A stretch of 64,000 bases of DNA, from NCBI GenBank assembly GCA_018267915.1, contig JAFDXN010000025.1, forward strand, positions 434,001-498,000. The letters run 5' to 3'. This DNA is from Bacteroidota bacterium (GTDB taxonomy: Bacteria; Bacteroidota; Bacteroidia; Chitinophagales; Chitinophagaceae). A program made the translations under genes and the position numbers. Shown one piece after another: positions 17,101-25,005 of the stretch (positions within the stretch are counted from its first letter, which is position 1; each line of letters starts with the position of its first letter). The notes below the pieces were generated by a model that ran no database searches, was not told where the DNA came from, and saw only the letters and a program-made list of their open reading frames with translations.

Positions 17101-18249
17101 CTACTGGTCTTTATCTGCGTTCTTCGGCCTCTGGAAATAAAGCTTGTCCAGCGTCTCATCGAGGAATTGAATTCTCTTTTTTCCTGCCAGCTTTTCCTTT
17201 AGTTTCACTTCATATTCCGCCTTGTCCCTTGCTGACAGCCAGGTACCCGTATATATTTTGTCCTTCAATGTTAGCTCCATATTGCTGATGTCCGGCTCTT
17301 CAAGGAACGACCATTTGCCGTCGGAAGTTCGCGATACCACCAGCTTGATATAGTCCTCCTCGTCGCCGAATTTTAGTATGGCTGCATACGAACACACCGG
17401 TTCCGTGCAGTGGCCTTTTAGGTACTGTACGTACAGTACAATGGGTATTTCATTGTCAAAAAGCCCGGTATATAAGTGGCGTTCCACAATATCCCGCCTT
17501 AACACCACTTCTGATGAGTCAAATTTAATTGCCCTTGCCGCTTGGATTATACTGTCGGTTGCCCGCCTGAAGCTGTCGAGATCCACACCCTGTTCAGCCA
17601 TCGCACGCACCCATTTTGCTTCCTCCTTCATTTTCGCTACATATTCGTCTTCTGTCGACGCCCTCTGTATGTCTATCATGTGTCCACCGTACCACATCCC
17701 CTTGATCACCTGTACATCTGTCACTGCAATTCCATAGGTTTCCCGGGTCAGCATGTCGCGGACAAATATGTAGCCCTTAAACCGCAACGGCGCTATCCTG
17801 TCATAGCCGATCATGTCGCGTGTGAGGATCATCTTCTTAAACTCATACCGCACCAGGCTGACCTGGTCCCAGTGAACTTCCGAATCATCCCCTTTCCTCA
17901 ACAGTTCCTTAAACTCCTGCATGATCTTTGGATTGAATTTCGGGTCATAATTTTTGATAAATCCTGCACCGCGTGTCAGGTGTCCCACATCATTCATCGC
18001 AGCCATATTGGTATCGCGGTATTGCATTATGTATTTCCAAAGGGTGTCGAATGACGGGAACAAGCTGGCATAGGTAGTGCTGTCTTCATATTTAAGCACA
18101 TTCACCAGCTTCACCACCAGTTCCTTCTCATTCCGGGCAGGTCCGGGCTCCTCCGTGGGGTTTTTCGCTTTGTTTTTGTCACGCTTCGCCTCAACGCTGT
18201 TCGTTAACAGCATTGCGAAGCAACAGACACAAATGAAAAAATACCGCAT
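17101..18249 (-). CDS. Secreted protein of unknown function
   Basis: The start was placed at the ATG at 18249 because it begins a signal peptide (MRYFFICVCCFAMLLTNSVEA); the frame upstream to 18330 has no purpose and would run into a terminator. The 382-residue product then has a basic stretch (KRDKNKAKNPTEE) and a mixed alpha/beta body with no motif I recognise. It contains repeated segments with aromatic and acidic residues (YKADIYK-like regions are absent), and one pair of cysteines near the middle (GHCTEPVCSYAAILKFGDEED). It is likely periplasmic. Neighbours (AAA+ ATPase downstream, sco operon upstream) give no functional hint. Confidence 0.7.
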   Translation of the reverse strand: MRYFFICVCCFAMLLTNSVEAKRDKNKAKNPTEEPGPARNEKELVVKLVNVLKYEDSTTYASLFPSFDTLWKYIMQYRDTNMAAMNDVGHLTRGAGFIKNYDPKFNPKIMQEFKELLRKGDDSEVHWDQVSLVRYEFKKMILTRDMIGYDRIAPLRFKGYIFVRDMLTRETYGIAVTDVQVIKGMWYGGHMIDIQRASTEDEYVAKMKEEAKWVRAMAEQGVDLDSFRRATDSIIQAARAIKFDSSEVVLRRDIVERHLYTGLFDNEIPIVLYVQYLKGHCTEPVCSYAAILKFGDEEDYIKLVVSRTSDGKWSFLEEPDISNMELTLKDKIYTGTWLSARDKAEYEVKLKEKLAGKKRIQFLDETLDKLYFQRPKNADKDQ

Positions 18250-18290
18250 TTTAATTTTTGGACATTCTAAATTTACTAAAGCTTTCAGTA

Positions 18291-18334
18291 AAAAGGCCTT
18301 AAATAATAATGTCCCGCCAATGCGGGACATTATT
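18291..18334 (-). terminator. Terminator of the scoA-scoB-arsC-like operon
   Basis: AATAATGTCCCGC (18305-18317) and GCGGGACATTATT (18322-18334) form a perfect 13-bp stem with a CAAT loop. On the minus strand it starts one base after the stop of the ArsC-like gene and is followed by ATTTAAGGCCTTTTT. Confidence 0.7.
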
Positions 18335-18682
18335 TTACAGTATTTCTAACACTTTCTCGGGCGGTCGCGCTATTATTGCTATATCCCCTTTTACCACTAT
18401 TGGGCGCTGCATCAGCTCCGGTTTGTTTATCAGGATATCCATCCATTCATCCTCACTTATATTTCGGGTCTCATATTCAGCCTTGTATAGCTCCTCCCCG
18501 GTTCTCACCAGTTCATGCGCTTGCATGTGCAACTTGCTCAATAGGTCTTGTAGTTCTTTCCTCGTAAGCGGATCGCTTGCATACCAGCGCACTTCGTGCG
18601 GCACGCCCTTTTCAATAAGCAATTCCAACGCACCTTTACATTTGCTGCATTGACCGTTATGGTAAATAACAATGTGTGACAT
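18335..18682 (-). CDS. ArsC/Spx-family thioredoxin-fold protein (arsenate reductase-like)
   Basis: The 115-residue product starts IVIYHNGQCSKCKGALELL, the ArsC-family active-site loop with Cys12 and a second cysteine at position 15. It ends with the family's RPIVVKGD and RPPEKVLEIL, where the first arginine helps bind oxyanion. It could reduce arsenate with glutathione or thioredoxin, or be a YffB-like oxidoreductase; the usual third arginine segments are only partly visible, so the substrate is uncertain. Its ATG overlaps the scoB stop by one base (TAATG), indicating translational coupling to the CoA-transferase genes. No other arsenic resistance genes are nearby. Confidence 0.83.
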   Translation of the reverse strand: MSHIVIYHNGQCSKCKGALELLIEKGVPHEVRWYASDPLTRKELQDLLSKLHMQAHELVRTGEELYKAEYETRNISEDEWMDILINKPELMQRPIVVKGDIAIIARPPEKVLEIL

Positions 18683-19338
18683 TAAAACACCATTTCCTTT
18701 ACATCATCAGCTATCTTCAGCCTGCCTGCTGTTTTAGCTTTTATCTCCTCGATAGTCACCCCTGGTGCATACTCTATGCACACGAATCCATCGGGCGTAA
18801 TGTCAAATACGCCAAGGTCGCTAACGACTTTCTTAATGCAGCCAACACCAGTCAGGGGTAGTGTGCACTTTGGCAGGAGTTTGCTTTCACCTTTCGGGTT
18901 GGTATGCTGCATAGCCACAATGATATTTTTTGCCGCAGCAACAAGGTCCATAGCACCACCCATGCCCTTTACCATCTTGCCGGGTATCTTCCAGTTGGCT
19001 ATATCACCATTATCAGCCACCTCCATAGCGCCAAGCACTGTGAGGTCCACCTTGCCAGCGCGTATCATCCCGAAGCTCATCGCACTGTCGAATATCGCAG
19101 AGCCTGGCAGCGTCGTTACGGTTTGCTTGCCTGCATTGATCAGGTCAGGGTCTTCATCTCCCTCAAACGGGAAGGGCCCCATGCCCAGCAGGCCATTCTC
19201 GCTCTGCAGCACCACGCTCACACCTTCAGGTATGTAATTGGCAACCAGCGTCGGTATGCCGATACCTAGGTTTACATAGTACCCATCCTTCAGTTCCTTC
19301 GCTATGCGCTGTGCTATCTGTTCTTTATTAAGTGCCAT
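18682..19338 (-). CDS. scoB: 3-oxoacid CoA-transferase, subunit B
   Basis: Subunit B of the succinyl-CoA:3-ketoacid CoA-transferase, which moves CoA between succinyl-CoA and acetoacetate or similar acids in ketone-body and branched-chain catabolism. The 218-residue protein has the catalytic glutamate Glu47 in QSENGLLGMGP, which forms the enzyme-CoA thioester, and NLGIGIPTLVANYIP near the start. GKMVKGMGGAMDLVAAAK is typical of the beta subunit. Its partner scoA lies upstream, but instead of abutting it is separated by a four-helix-bundle gene and flanking inverted repeats (19355-19857). It is translationally coupled to the ArsC-like gene. Confidence 0.95.
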   Translation of the reverse strand: MALNKEQIAQRIAKELKDGYYVNLGIGIPTLVANYIPEGVSVVLQSENGLLGMGPFPFEGDEDPDLINAGKQTVTTLPGSAIFDSAMSFGMIRAGKVDLTVLGAMEVADNGDIANWKIPGKMVKGMGGAMDLVAAAKNIIVAMQHTNPKGESKLLPKCTLPLTGVGCIKKVVSDLGVFDITPDGFVCIEYAPGVTIEEIKAKTAGRLKIADDVKEMVF

Positions 19339-19354
19339 AATCTAAAAATGCGAC

Positions 19355-19378
19355 AATGCGATGGAATGCGACAATGTG
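19355..19378. repeat. Left 24-bp inverted repeat of the insertion between scoA and scoB
   Basis: AATGCGATGGAATGCGACAATGTG is the inverse complement, with one mismatch, of the sequence at 19834-19857. It lies 16 bases upstream of the scoB ATG. The core ATGCGACAATG is itself repeated directly just before it. Confidence 0.9.
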
Positions 19379-19399
19379 GGCATTCAGAACGACTGTCCT

Positions 19400-19762
19400 T
19401 TAGTTTTGAATTTCTTTCTTACCTGTTAAAATTATTGCGTTCAACAATCGCATGACTTCGTTTAGCTTTTCAAGTAACGAATCATCAATGAAATAATTTT
19501 CTGAATTTTTGCACAAGTATAACCAATACCACGTCTCATGAGCCTCTTTGTCAGCAATCTTCAACTTGTGTAGAAAATCAGCCTTGCTTTCTGCACTCTG
19601 GGCTTCCATTACATTTGCGCCAATAGAAGTACCACACCTCAATAGTTGTTTGGCAATCACATATTTTTTGTCTTTTTCCAGGAGTTCGACTTGTCTGATG
19701 ACCATCAGTGCAAATTCAATACAATGCTTGACTATCGGGTTATTTGAAAAGTCTGTTCTCAT
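19400..19762 (-). CDS. Four-helix bundle protein (23S rRNA intervening-sequence protein family)
   Basis: The 120-residue product from ATG 19762 has the family hallmarks: NNPIVKHCIEFALMVIRQVE, then KKYVIAKQLLRCGTSIGANVMEAQSAESKADFLHKLKIADKEAHETWYWL in sequence. These proteins form small four-helix bundles, are often coded in insertions of bacterial 23S rRNA, and are related to the Avd protein of diversity-generating retroelements. Their function is unknown. A longer GTG-started frame reaches 19804. The gene sits between scoA and scoB, normally adjacent genes, and near-identical 24-bp inverted repeats flank it, so it looks like a mobile or former mobile cassette (inference). Reading direction follows the operon. 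Confidence 0.88.
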   Translation of the reverse strand: MRTDFSNNPIVKHCIEFALMVIRQVELLEKDKKYVIAKQLLRCGTSIGANVMEAQSAESKADFLHKLKIADKEAHETWYWLYLCKNSENYFIDDSLLEKLNEVMRLLNAIILTGKKEIQN

Positions 19763-19833
19763 AAACGGAGTTAATACTTTTTTGACTTTGTATCGTCGTA
19801 TCACATTTATAATGCATGGTATTCACATTTCAT

Positions 19834-19857
19834 CACATTGTCGCATTCCATCACATT
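19834..19857. repeat. Right 24-bp inverted repeat of the insertion between scoA and scoB
   Basis: CACATTGTCGCATTCCATCACATT matches the complement of 19355-19378 at 23 of 24 positions. Its last base is the last base of the scoA stop codon (TGA on the minus strand), so the cassette sits exactly at the end of scoA. CACATT or GCATT motifs recur every 9-10 bases here. Confidence 0.9.
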
Positions 19858-20555
19858 CAATTACGTTTTCTAACCGTACGTTGTTCGATCCGTTTCTCAT
19901 AATTTTCGCCCTCGAATATCCTGTGCACATAAATACCAGGTACATGTATATGGTCAGGATCTATCTCGCCTGGTTTAACAAGGTGCTCCACCTCTGCGAT
20001 CGTTATCTTTCCCGCCATCGCCATCATAGGATTGAAGTTCCTTGCTGTTTCTTTAAACACCAGGTTGCCCATCGTATCTCCCTTCCAGGCTTTCACTATC
20101 GCGAAATCCGAATCGAATGCATGTTCCAGTATATAATTCTTTCCGTTAAAGTTCCGCACTTCTTTTCCTTCTGCCACCTCAGTGCCAAAACCCGCCAGCA
20201 GGTACACCGCCGGCATCCCGTACCCCGCAGCCATGCAGCGCGTCGCCAGCGTGCCTTGTGGTATCAGTTCCACCTCCAGTTCACCGCTCAGTAATTGCCT
20301 TTCAAACTCCGCATTTTCTCCCACATACGACGAGATCATTTTCTTCACCTGCTTTTTCTGCAGCATCAGCCCGATACCGAAATCATCTACACCGGCATTA
20401 TTCGATATACAGGTAAGGTTGTTAACGCCCTTCCTCACCAAGGCCGCAATACAGTTTTCCGGTATCCCGCACAGTCCAAATCCTCCTAGCATAAGGGTAG
20501 CTCCCGAGTTAATATCCTTTATCGCCTCGTCCGCATTAGCAACGACCTTGTTCAT
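19857..20555 (-). CDS. scoA: 3-oxoacid CoA-transferase, subunit A
   Basis: The 232-residue alpha subunit pairs with Sco[24 protein letters not shown] is the CoA-binding glycine-rich loop of this family, and [35 protein letters not shown] and [12 protein letters not shown] are characteristic further on. The ATG at 20555 is preferred over the TTG at 20564. It is the first gene of the scoA-(four-helix cassette)-scoB-arsC-like run, and 288 bases separate it from the divergent PAS protein gene. Confidence 0.95.
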   Translation of the reverse strand: MNKVVANADEAIKDINSGATLMLGGFGLCGIPENCIAALVRKGVNNLTCISNNAGVDDFGIGLMLQKKQVKKMISSYVGENAEFERQLLSGELEVELIPQGTLATRCMAAGYGMPAVYLLAGFGTEVAEGKEVRNFNGKNYILEHAFDSDFAIVKAWKGDTMGNLVFKETARNFNPMMAMAGKITIAEVEHLVKPGEIDPDHIHVPGIYVHRIFEGENYEKRIEQRTVRKRN

Positions 20556-20774
20556 TCCGTTCAATTTTGACGCTAAAATAATTAAAGAAGCCCAGCAGCT
20601 AAATAATATTGCAGCAAGCCGTTGCCGGCAATTGTAGTCTAAATTGCGCGTTTATCCTTATAATTTTAACTATTCTTTAGCTATTTGCGGGCATCAAACG
20701 CTTTGTTGATTCTTTGCATCTGAAATAAAGGGGTATTTTTGCTCCGCTGCCTTTCAGCGAGCTATAATGCAGCA

Positions 20775-20814
20775 ATTTAAATATTTACGAATATATTTTT
20801 GTAAATATTTAAAT
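20775..20814. promoter_or_regulatory. Long AT-rich inverted repeat upstream of the PAS protein gene
   Basis: ATTTAAATATTTAC (20775-20788) and GTAAATATTTAAAT (20801-20814) form a perfect 14-bp inverted repeat around a 12-base AT-rich spacer; AGC and GCT extend it with a one-base bulge. It ends 29 bases before the PAS gene ATG, in the right place for an operator or a 5' leader hairpin. Confidence 0.5.
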
Positions 20815-20843
20815 GCTGATACCAAAACACCATGAGATAAGAG

Positions 20844-22649
20844 ATGAGACACAAACGTGCCGATCATTTTGATGACGAGGCGCGGGAAGCGCCTGTTTTT
20901 GCCTTTCCGCAGTTAACATCTGAACAGCTTTCCTATTGCGATCCGCAGACACGCCTCGTTGATGAGATACTAGCATCTATTGGCGAAGTGGTATGGGTTC
21001 ATGATGCCCGCGACTTAAAGCTGATTTACATCAATAACGCTTGTGAAAAAGTATTTGGGTTAAAGGCTGACGAGATGATTGGCACGCCGGGTATACTTTT
21101 CGAAAAAATTCATCCCGACGATAGGATTAAGTTGAATAATGCGGTCGAAGAGTTAATCGGAAAAGGAAGGGGCAGGATCGAGTACCGTATTTATAATGCT
21201 AAAGATGAATTGCGCCATATATCCGGTGAAGGTTATGCTATACGCGGCACTAATGGAGAACCGTTAATGTTTTGTGGTGTATCGCGTGATGTCACCGAGC
21301 TTCGGAGGATTGAGGAGCAACTGGTTGGCCAGGTCAGTGAAATCGAAAATGTCTTCGAGAGCATCACGGATAATTTCATTGCCCTGGATAAAGAGTTCAA
21401 TTTCACTTATGCCAACCAGGTAGCGCTGAACTTGTATGGAGTAACTCGCAACGAGCTACTTGGAAAGAACATTTGGCAAAAGTTTCCCCATGGTAAGGAG
21501 CGGAAGTTTTATACCGAGCTCAAAAAAGCCCTCGATGAACAGGTACCGGTTCAGTTTGAAGAATTTTCTCCTTCAGTAGAAAAATGGGTCTCAGTGAATG
21601 CCTATCCTACGCAAAAGGGGCTCGCAGTTTACTTCAGGGACATTACTGATCAAAGGAATGTTCGCGAGATATTACGCAACAATGAGTATAATCTCCGCGC
21701 CCTTATAAACAACACCGCTGACTTCATTTGGTCGGTCAATCGCGACTTCAGGATCATTCAGATTAACCAGCCCTTTGTCGATTTTGTGTATTCGTTCACG
21801 GGCAAAGTGCTCCGCCCCGGCGATAACATCATGTCAGATGATTTCGGGCCTGCAATGCGCCAGAAATGGGAAGGCCATTTTAAACGTGCACTTTCCGGCC
21901 AGACATTCGTTGTTATTGACGAAGAGACGATAGAAAACACGAAACACCACCGCGAAAAGCGTTTCAAACCGATCTTTTCAGAGAGTGGAGAGGTCATGGG
22001 CGTCAGCATTTTCGCCAGGGACATCTCCGAGGAAGCACGCCTGAATGCCAAAATACTAAATGAAGAAAAGAAACTTCGCGCGATCATCAACAACACCAAA
22101 GATATCATTTGGCTGATCGATGATCAGATGGAGACAATATCTGCCAACCAGGCCTATTACGACCGTGTCGCCGTCCTTACAAACAATAAAAGATACGAAG
22201 ATATCACGTCCGACGATTTTGAAGCAGGACGTCTCGCCCGTTGGCAGGGTTACTATCAGAGAGCATTGAATGACGAGGCTTTTACTATCATCGAAGAAGA
22301 GGTCGTTGATGGTTGGAAAAGATATGAAGAAATACACTTCACCCCCATTCACGACAAAGACAACAAGGTAGTTAGCGTCAACTGTATGTCCCGCGATATC
22401 ACTGCCGAGACGGAGCACCTCATAAAGATCAAGCAGCAGAACGAAAAGCTGAACGAGATAGCCGGTCTTCAATCGCACCAGGTGCGCGGCCCTGTGGCCA
22501 CTATACTTGGGCTTGCTCAACTCATCAATACATCAGATCCCAATGACCCTACCAACCTCACGGTGCTGGAAGGCATCAGGGAGGTAGCCACCGACCTCGA
22601 CAATATCATCAAAGACGTCGTTGCCAAAACCAACGCAGCAAAAATGTAG
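20844..22649 (+). CDS. Multi-PAS sensor protein with a phospho-acceptor helix but no ATPase domain
   Basis: The 601-residue soluble protein has four PAS-type segments (about residues 38-155, 165-275, 280-395 and 410-525). The first two end in typical PAC stretches (EPLMFCGVSRDVTELRRIEEQL and AVYFRDITDQRNV). The last 60 residues resemble a histidine-kinase dimerisation helix pair, LNEIAGLQSHQVRGPVATILGL, with His545 as the likely phospho-acceptor. The frame ends at 601 with no N, G1 or G2 boxes, so it cannot autophosphorylate alone. Bacteroidota contain many such truncated PAS-DHp proteins; they may receive phosphate from another kinase or act as dimerisation scaffolds. No signal peptide or membrane helix is present. 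Confidence 0.87.
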   Translation: MRHKRADHFDDEAREAPVFAFPQLTSEQLSYCDPQTRLVDEILASIGEVVWVHDARDLKLIYINNACEKVFGLKADEMIGTPGILFEKIHPDDRIKLNNAVEELIGKGRGRIEYRIYNAKDELRHISGEGYAIRGTNGEPLMFCGVSRDVTELRRIEEQLVGQVSEIENVFESITDNFIALDKEFNFTYANQVALNLYGVTRNELLGKNIWQKFPHGKERKFYTELKKALDEQVPVQFEEFSPSVEKWVSVNAYPTQKGLAVYFRDITDQRNVREILRNNEYNLRALINNTADFIWSVNRDFRIIQINQPFVDFVYSFTGKVLRPGDNIMSDDFGPAMRQKWEGHFKRALSGQTFVVIDEETIENTKHHREKRFKPIFSESGEVMGVSIFARDISEEARLNAKILNEEKKLRAIINNTKDIIWLIDDQMETISANQAYYDRVAVLTNNKRYEDITSDDFEAGRLARWQGYYQRALNDEAFTIIEEEVVDGWKRYEEIHFTPIHDKDNKVVSVNCMSRDITAETEHLIKIKQQNEKLNEIAGLQSHQVRGPVATILGLAQLINTSDPNDPTNLTVLEGIREVATDLDNIIKDVVAKTNAAKM

Positions 22650-22667
22650 ACATCGATAGTTTCAATA

Positions 22668-22698
22668 AAAAAGCCCCGCCATTTCTGCGGGGCTTTTT
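22668..22698. terminator. Bidirectional terminator between the PAS gene and glnN
   Basis: AAAAAGCCCCGC (22668-22679) pairs with GCGGGGCTTTTT (22687-22698) across a 7-base loop. T-runs exist on both strands, so it can end both convergent transcripts. Confidence 0.85.
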
Positions 22699-22716
22699 AC
22701 GATGTTCATTTCATTC

Positions 22717-24909
22717 CTAGCGTAGGAATAGCAGCTCACGGTACTTCGGCAGCGGCCATGTCTTATCATCCACTATCAGCTCCAGCTTATCAGCATGGTA
22801 ACGGATCTTGTCAAAATAACTCTTCACGTCATGGCAATACATCTCTGCACGTTTATGCAGGTCCTCGGTGTTGTTGGCCTTTTTACGAGCTTCCAGCATT
22901 GCTTCCACGTTGTCGTTGATGTTCTGTATGTGCTCACTCATTTTCGTCACCAGGTTCAGCTGCGCTTTATAGCTTTCTTTACCCAGTCCGCAGTCTTTCA
23001 GGCCCTGTATATTCTTGATTAGCACATTCTGATACTCCACTGCAGCCGGCAGCACATGGTTTGTCGATAGGTAACCTATCATGCGGGCTTCTATCTGCAC
23101 CTTCTTCACATAGTCTTCCAGCATTATCTCGTGGCGCGCTTCCAGTTCACGCTCTGTGTAGATACCATTGTCGAAGAATACTTGTTTTCCGGCCTTGCTC
23201 ACATAGGCATTCAGTGCTTCCGGTGTTGTTTTGAAGTTATTCAGGCCACGGCGCTTAGCCTCTTCAGCCCAGGCCTCGCTGTAGTTATCGCCTTCAAACA
23301 GTATGTTCTTCGACTTAGAGATGTAATCCCTCAGCACGTGCATGATCGCTATCTCGCGCTTCTCACCTTTCTCTATCAGTGCATCCACATCGCGCTTAAA
23401 TTCTTTCAGCGATTGCGTCATGATGGTGTTCAGCACCGTCATTGGTGAGCCGCAATTCGCTGATGAACCAACAGCGCGGAACTCGAACTTATTTCCTGTG
23501 AACGCAAACGGACTGGTGCGGTTGCGGTCCGTATTGTCCATCAGCAGCTCAGGTATTTGCTTGTGTATGTCCAGCTTCAGTATTACCTCGTCTTGCTCGC
23601 TGAATTTTTCTTTCACGCGAGATTCTACTTCGTTCAGCACTTCTGTCAGGTATTTGCCGATGTATACCGATATGATCGCCGGCGGTGCCTCATTGGCTCC
23701 AAGGCGGTGGTCGTTATTTGCCGATGCTATAGCCGCACGCAGCAGGTCCGCATGATCATTCACCGCTTTGATCGCGTTCACGAAGAAGGTGAGGAACATC
23801 AGGTTGGTACGCGGTGTTTTGCCGGGACTCAGCAGGTTCACACCCGTGTCGGTGGCAAGGCTCCAGTTGTTATGCTTACCACTACCATTCACGCCTGCAA
23901 ATGGCTTTTCGTGCATCAGGGCTTTCAGCTTATGGCGCTTCGCCACCTTGCTCATTATGTCCATCAGCAGCGAGTTGTGGTCCACTGCTATGTTACATTC
24001 TTCAAATATCGGCGCACACTCAAACTGGCCGGGCGCCACCTCGTTGTGGCGTGTGCGCAATGGTATACCCAGCTTATAAGCCTCTTGCTCAAAATCCTGC
24101 ATAAAGGCATATACACGCTCAGGTATCGAACCGAAATAGTGGTCCTCAAGTTGCTGACCTTTAGCGGGTGCGTGGCCTATCAGCGTCCGGCCGCACATCA
24201 CCAGGTCGGGGCGTGCATTGGCCAGTGTTTCGTCCACCACGAAATACTCCTGCTCCCAGCCAAGGGTGCAGGTTACTTTCGTTACATTCTTGTCGAAATA
24301 GTTGCATACTTCTACTGCTGCCTTATCCAGTGCAGCTATCGATTTCAGCAGCGGCGCTTTATAGTCAAGCGATTCGCCGTTGTACGCTATAAATATTGTC
24401 GGTATGCAAAGCGTTTTGCCCGATCCTGCTTCCATTATAAAGGCAGGCGACGAGGGGTCCCATGCGGTATAGCCCCTGGCTTCAAAAGTAGCACGAATAC
24501 CCCCGTTCGGAAAGCTCGATGCATCAGGTTCCTGCTGTATCAGCGCATCGCCGTCAAAAAGTTCTATCGCGGTGCCGTCGCTTTTTATGGTAAAGAAAGA
24601 ATCGTGCTTTTCAGCGGTGGTGCCTGTCAATGGTTGAAACCAGTGCGTGAAGTGGGTCACCCCACGCTCCTCTGCCCATGCCTTCATGCCTGCTGCCACT
24701 TGGTCTGCCATCCTGCGCTCTATCTTCGAGCCCGACTTGATAGAGCTTTGCAAGCTCTTGTAAGCCTCATCGCTCAGGTATTCGCGCATAGTGCGTCCGT
24801 TAAATACATTGCTGGCGAACATAGCGGTGATCTTCTTGCCGCCATAGCCGGAGACTTTTTTCTCCTCCCTGTTTAGCTCCTGTAGTGCCTGGTAACGTAA
24901 TGATGACAT
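22717..24909 (-). CDS. glnN: Glutamine synthetase type III
   Basis: GSIII makes glutamine from glutamate, ammonia and ATP and is the main ammonia-assimilating synthetase of many Bacteroidota. The roughly 730-residue length, far longer than GSI, and the segments GSGKTLCIPTIFIAYNGE, GWEQEYFVVDE, RHNEVAPGQFECAPIFEE, GVNGSGKHNNWSL and FAFTGNKFEFRAVGSS are diagnostic. The start is uncertain: ATG at 24909 begins MSSLRYQALQEL and fits the family, with alternatives at 24915 and a GTG at 24927. A 9-bp inverted repeat spans the start region. No PII or ammonium transporter gene is adjacent. Confidence 0.96.
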   Translation of the reverse strand: MSSLRYQALQELNREEKKVSGYGGKKITAMFASNVFNGRTMREYLSDEAYKSLQSSIKSGSKIERRMADQVAAGMKAWAEERGVTHFTHWFQPLTGTTAEKHDSFFTIKSDGTAIELFDGDALIQQEPDASSFPNGGIRATFEARGYTAWDPSSPAFIMEAGSGKTLCIPTIFIAYNGESLDYKAPLLKSIAALDKAAVEVCNYFDKNVTKVTCTLGWEQEYFVVDETLANARPDLVMCGRTLIGHAPAKGQQLEDHYFGSIPERVYAFMQDFEQEAYKLGIPLRTRHNEVAPGQFECAPIFEECNIAVDHNSLLMDIMSKVAKRHKLKALMHEKPFAGVNGSGKHNNWSLATDTGVNLLSPGKTPRTNLMFLTFFVNAIKAVNDHADLLRAAIASANNDHRLGANEAPPAIISVYIGKYLTEVLNEVESRVKEKFSEQDEVILKLDIHKQIPELLMDNTDRNRTSPFAFTGNKFEFRAVGSSANCGSPMTVLNTIMTQSLKEFKRDVDALIEKGEKREIAIMHVLRDYISKSKNILFEGDNYSEAWAEEAKRRGLNNFKTTPEALNAYVSKAGKQVFFDNGIYTERELEARHEIMLEDYVKKVQIEARMIGYLSTNHVLPAAVEYQNVLIKNIQGLKDCGLGKESYKAQLNLVTKMSEHIQNINDNVEAMLEARKKANNTEDLHKRAEMYCHDVKSYFDKIRYHADKLELIVDDKTWPLPKYRELLFLR

Positions 24910-24913
24910 AAAC

Positions 24914-24936
24914 ATTAGATTTTGCACAAATCTAAT
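24914..24936. promoter_or_regulatory. Inverted repeat over the glnN start region
   Basis: ATTAGATTT (24914-24922) and AAATCTAAT (24928-24936) form a perfect 9-bp inverted repeat with a 5-base spacer, just upstream of the preferred ATG at 24909. In RNA it would hide the ribosome-binding region; in DNA it could bind a nitrogen regulator. Either role is inference. Confidence 0.45.
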
Positions 24937-25005
24937 CTTTTTTTGAAAAAATTGGAAAATTTTATCTCAACACTATAAAAATATCAACATTACAAAATAA
25001 CATTA

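Larger units (their letters stand above)
19339..19856. mobile_element. Putative inverted-repeat-bounded four-helix-bundle cassette
   Basis: Between the scoB ATG and the scoA stop lie 518 bases containing one four-helix-bundle gene with 24-bp inverted repeats on both sides. The scoA/scoB pair is adjacent in most genomes, so this interval looks inserted. No transposase is present; movement, if any, would need enzymes in trans. Target-site duplication was looked for and not seen clearly. The cassette leaves both flanking genes intact. Confidence 0.55.

Noticed and set aside
19339..19857. 23S rRNA intervening sequence in place
   Set aside because: The four-helix-bundle protein family is known from 23S rRNA insertions, but no rRNA sequence flanks this copy, only scoA and scoB.
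19548..20294. 248-codon plus-strand frame across the four-helix-bundle gene and scoA
   Set aside because: It crosses the insertion and opposes two well supported genes; no domain was seen.
23557..24876. 439-codon frame on the plus strand opposite glnN
   Set aside because: glnN is certain on the minus strand. The antisense translation shows no domain or signal and is Cys/His/Arg-rich, as shadows often are.
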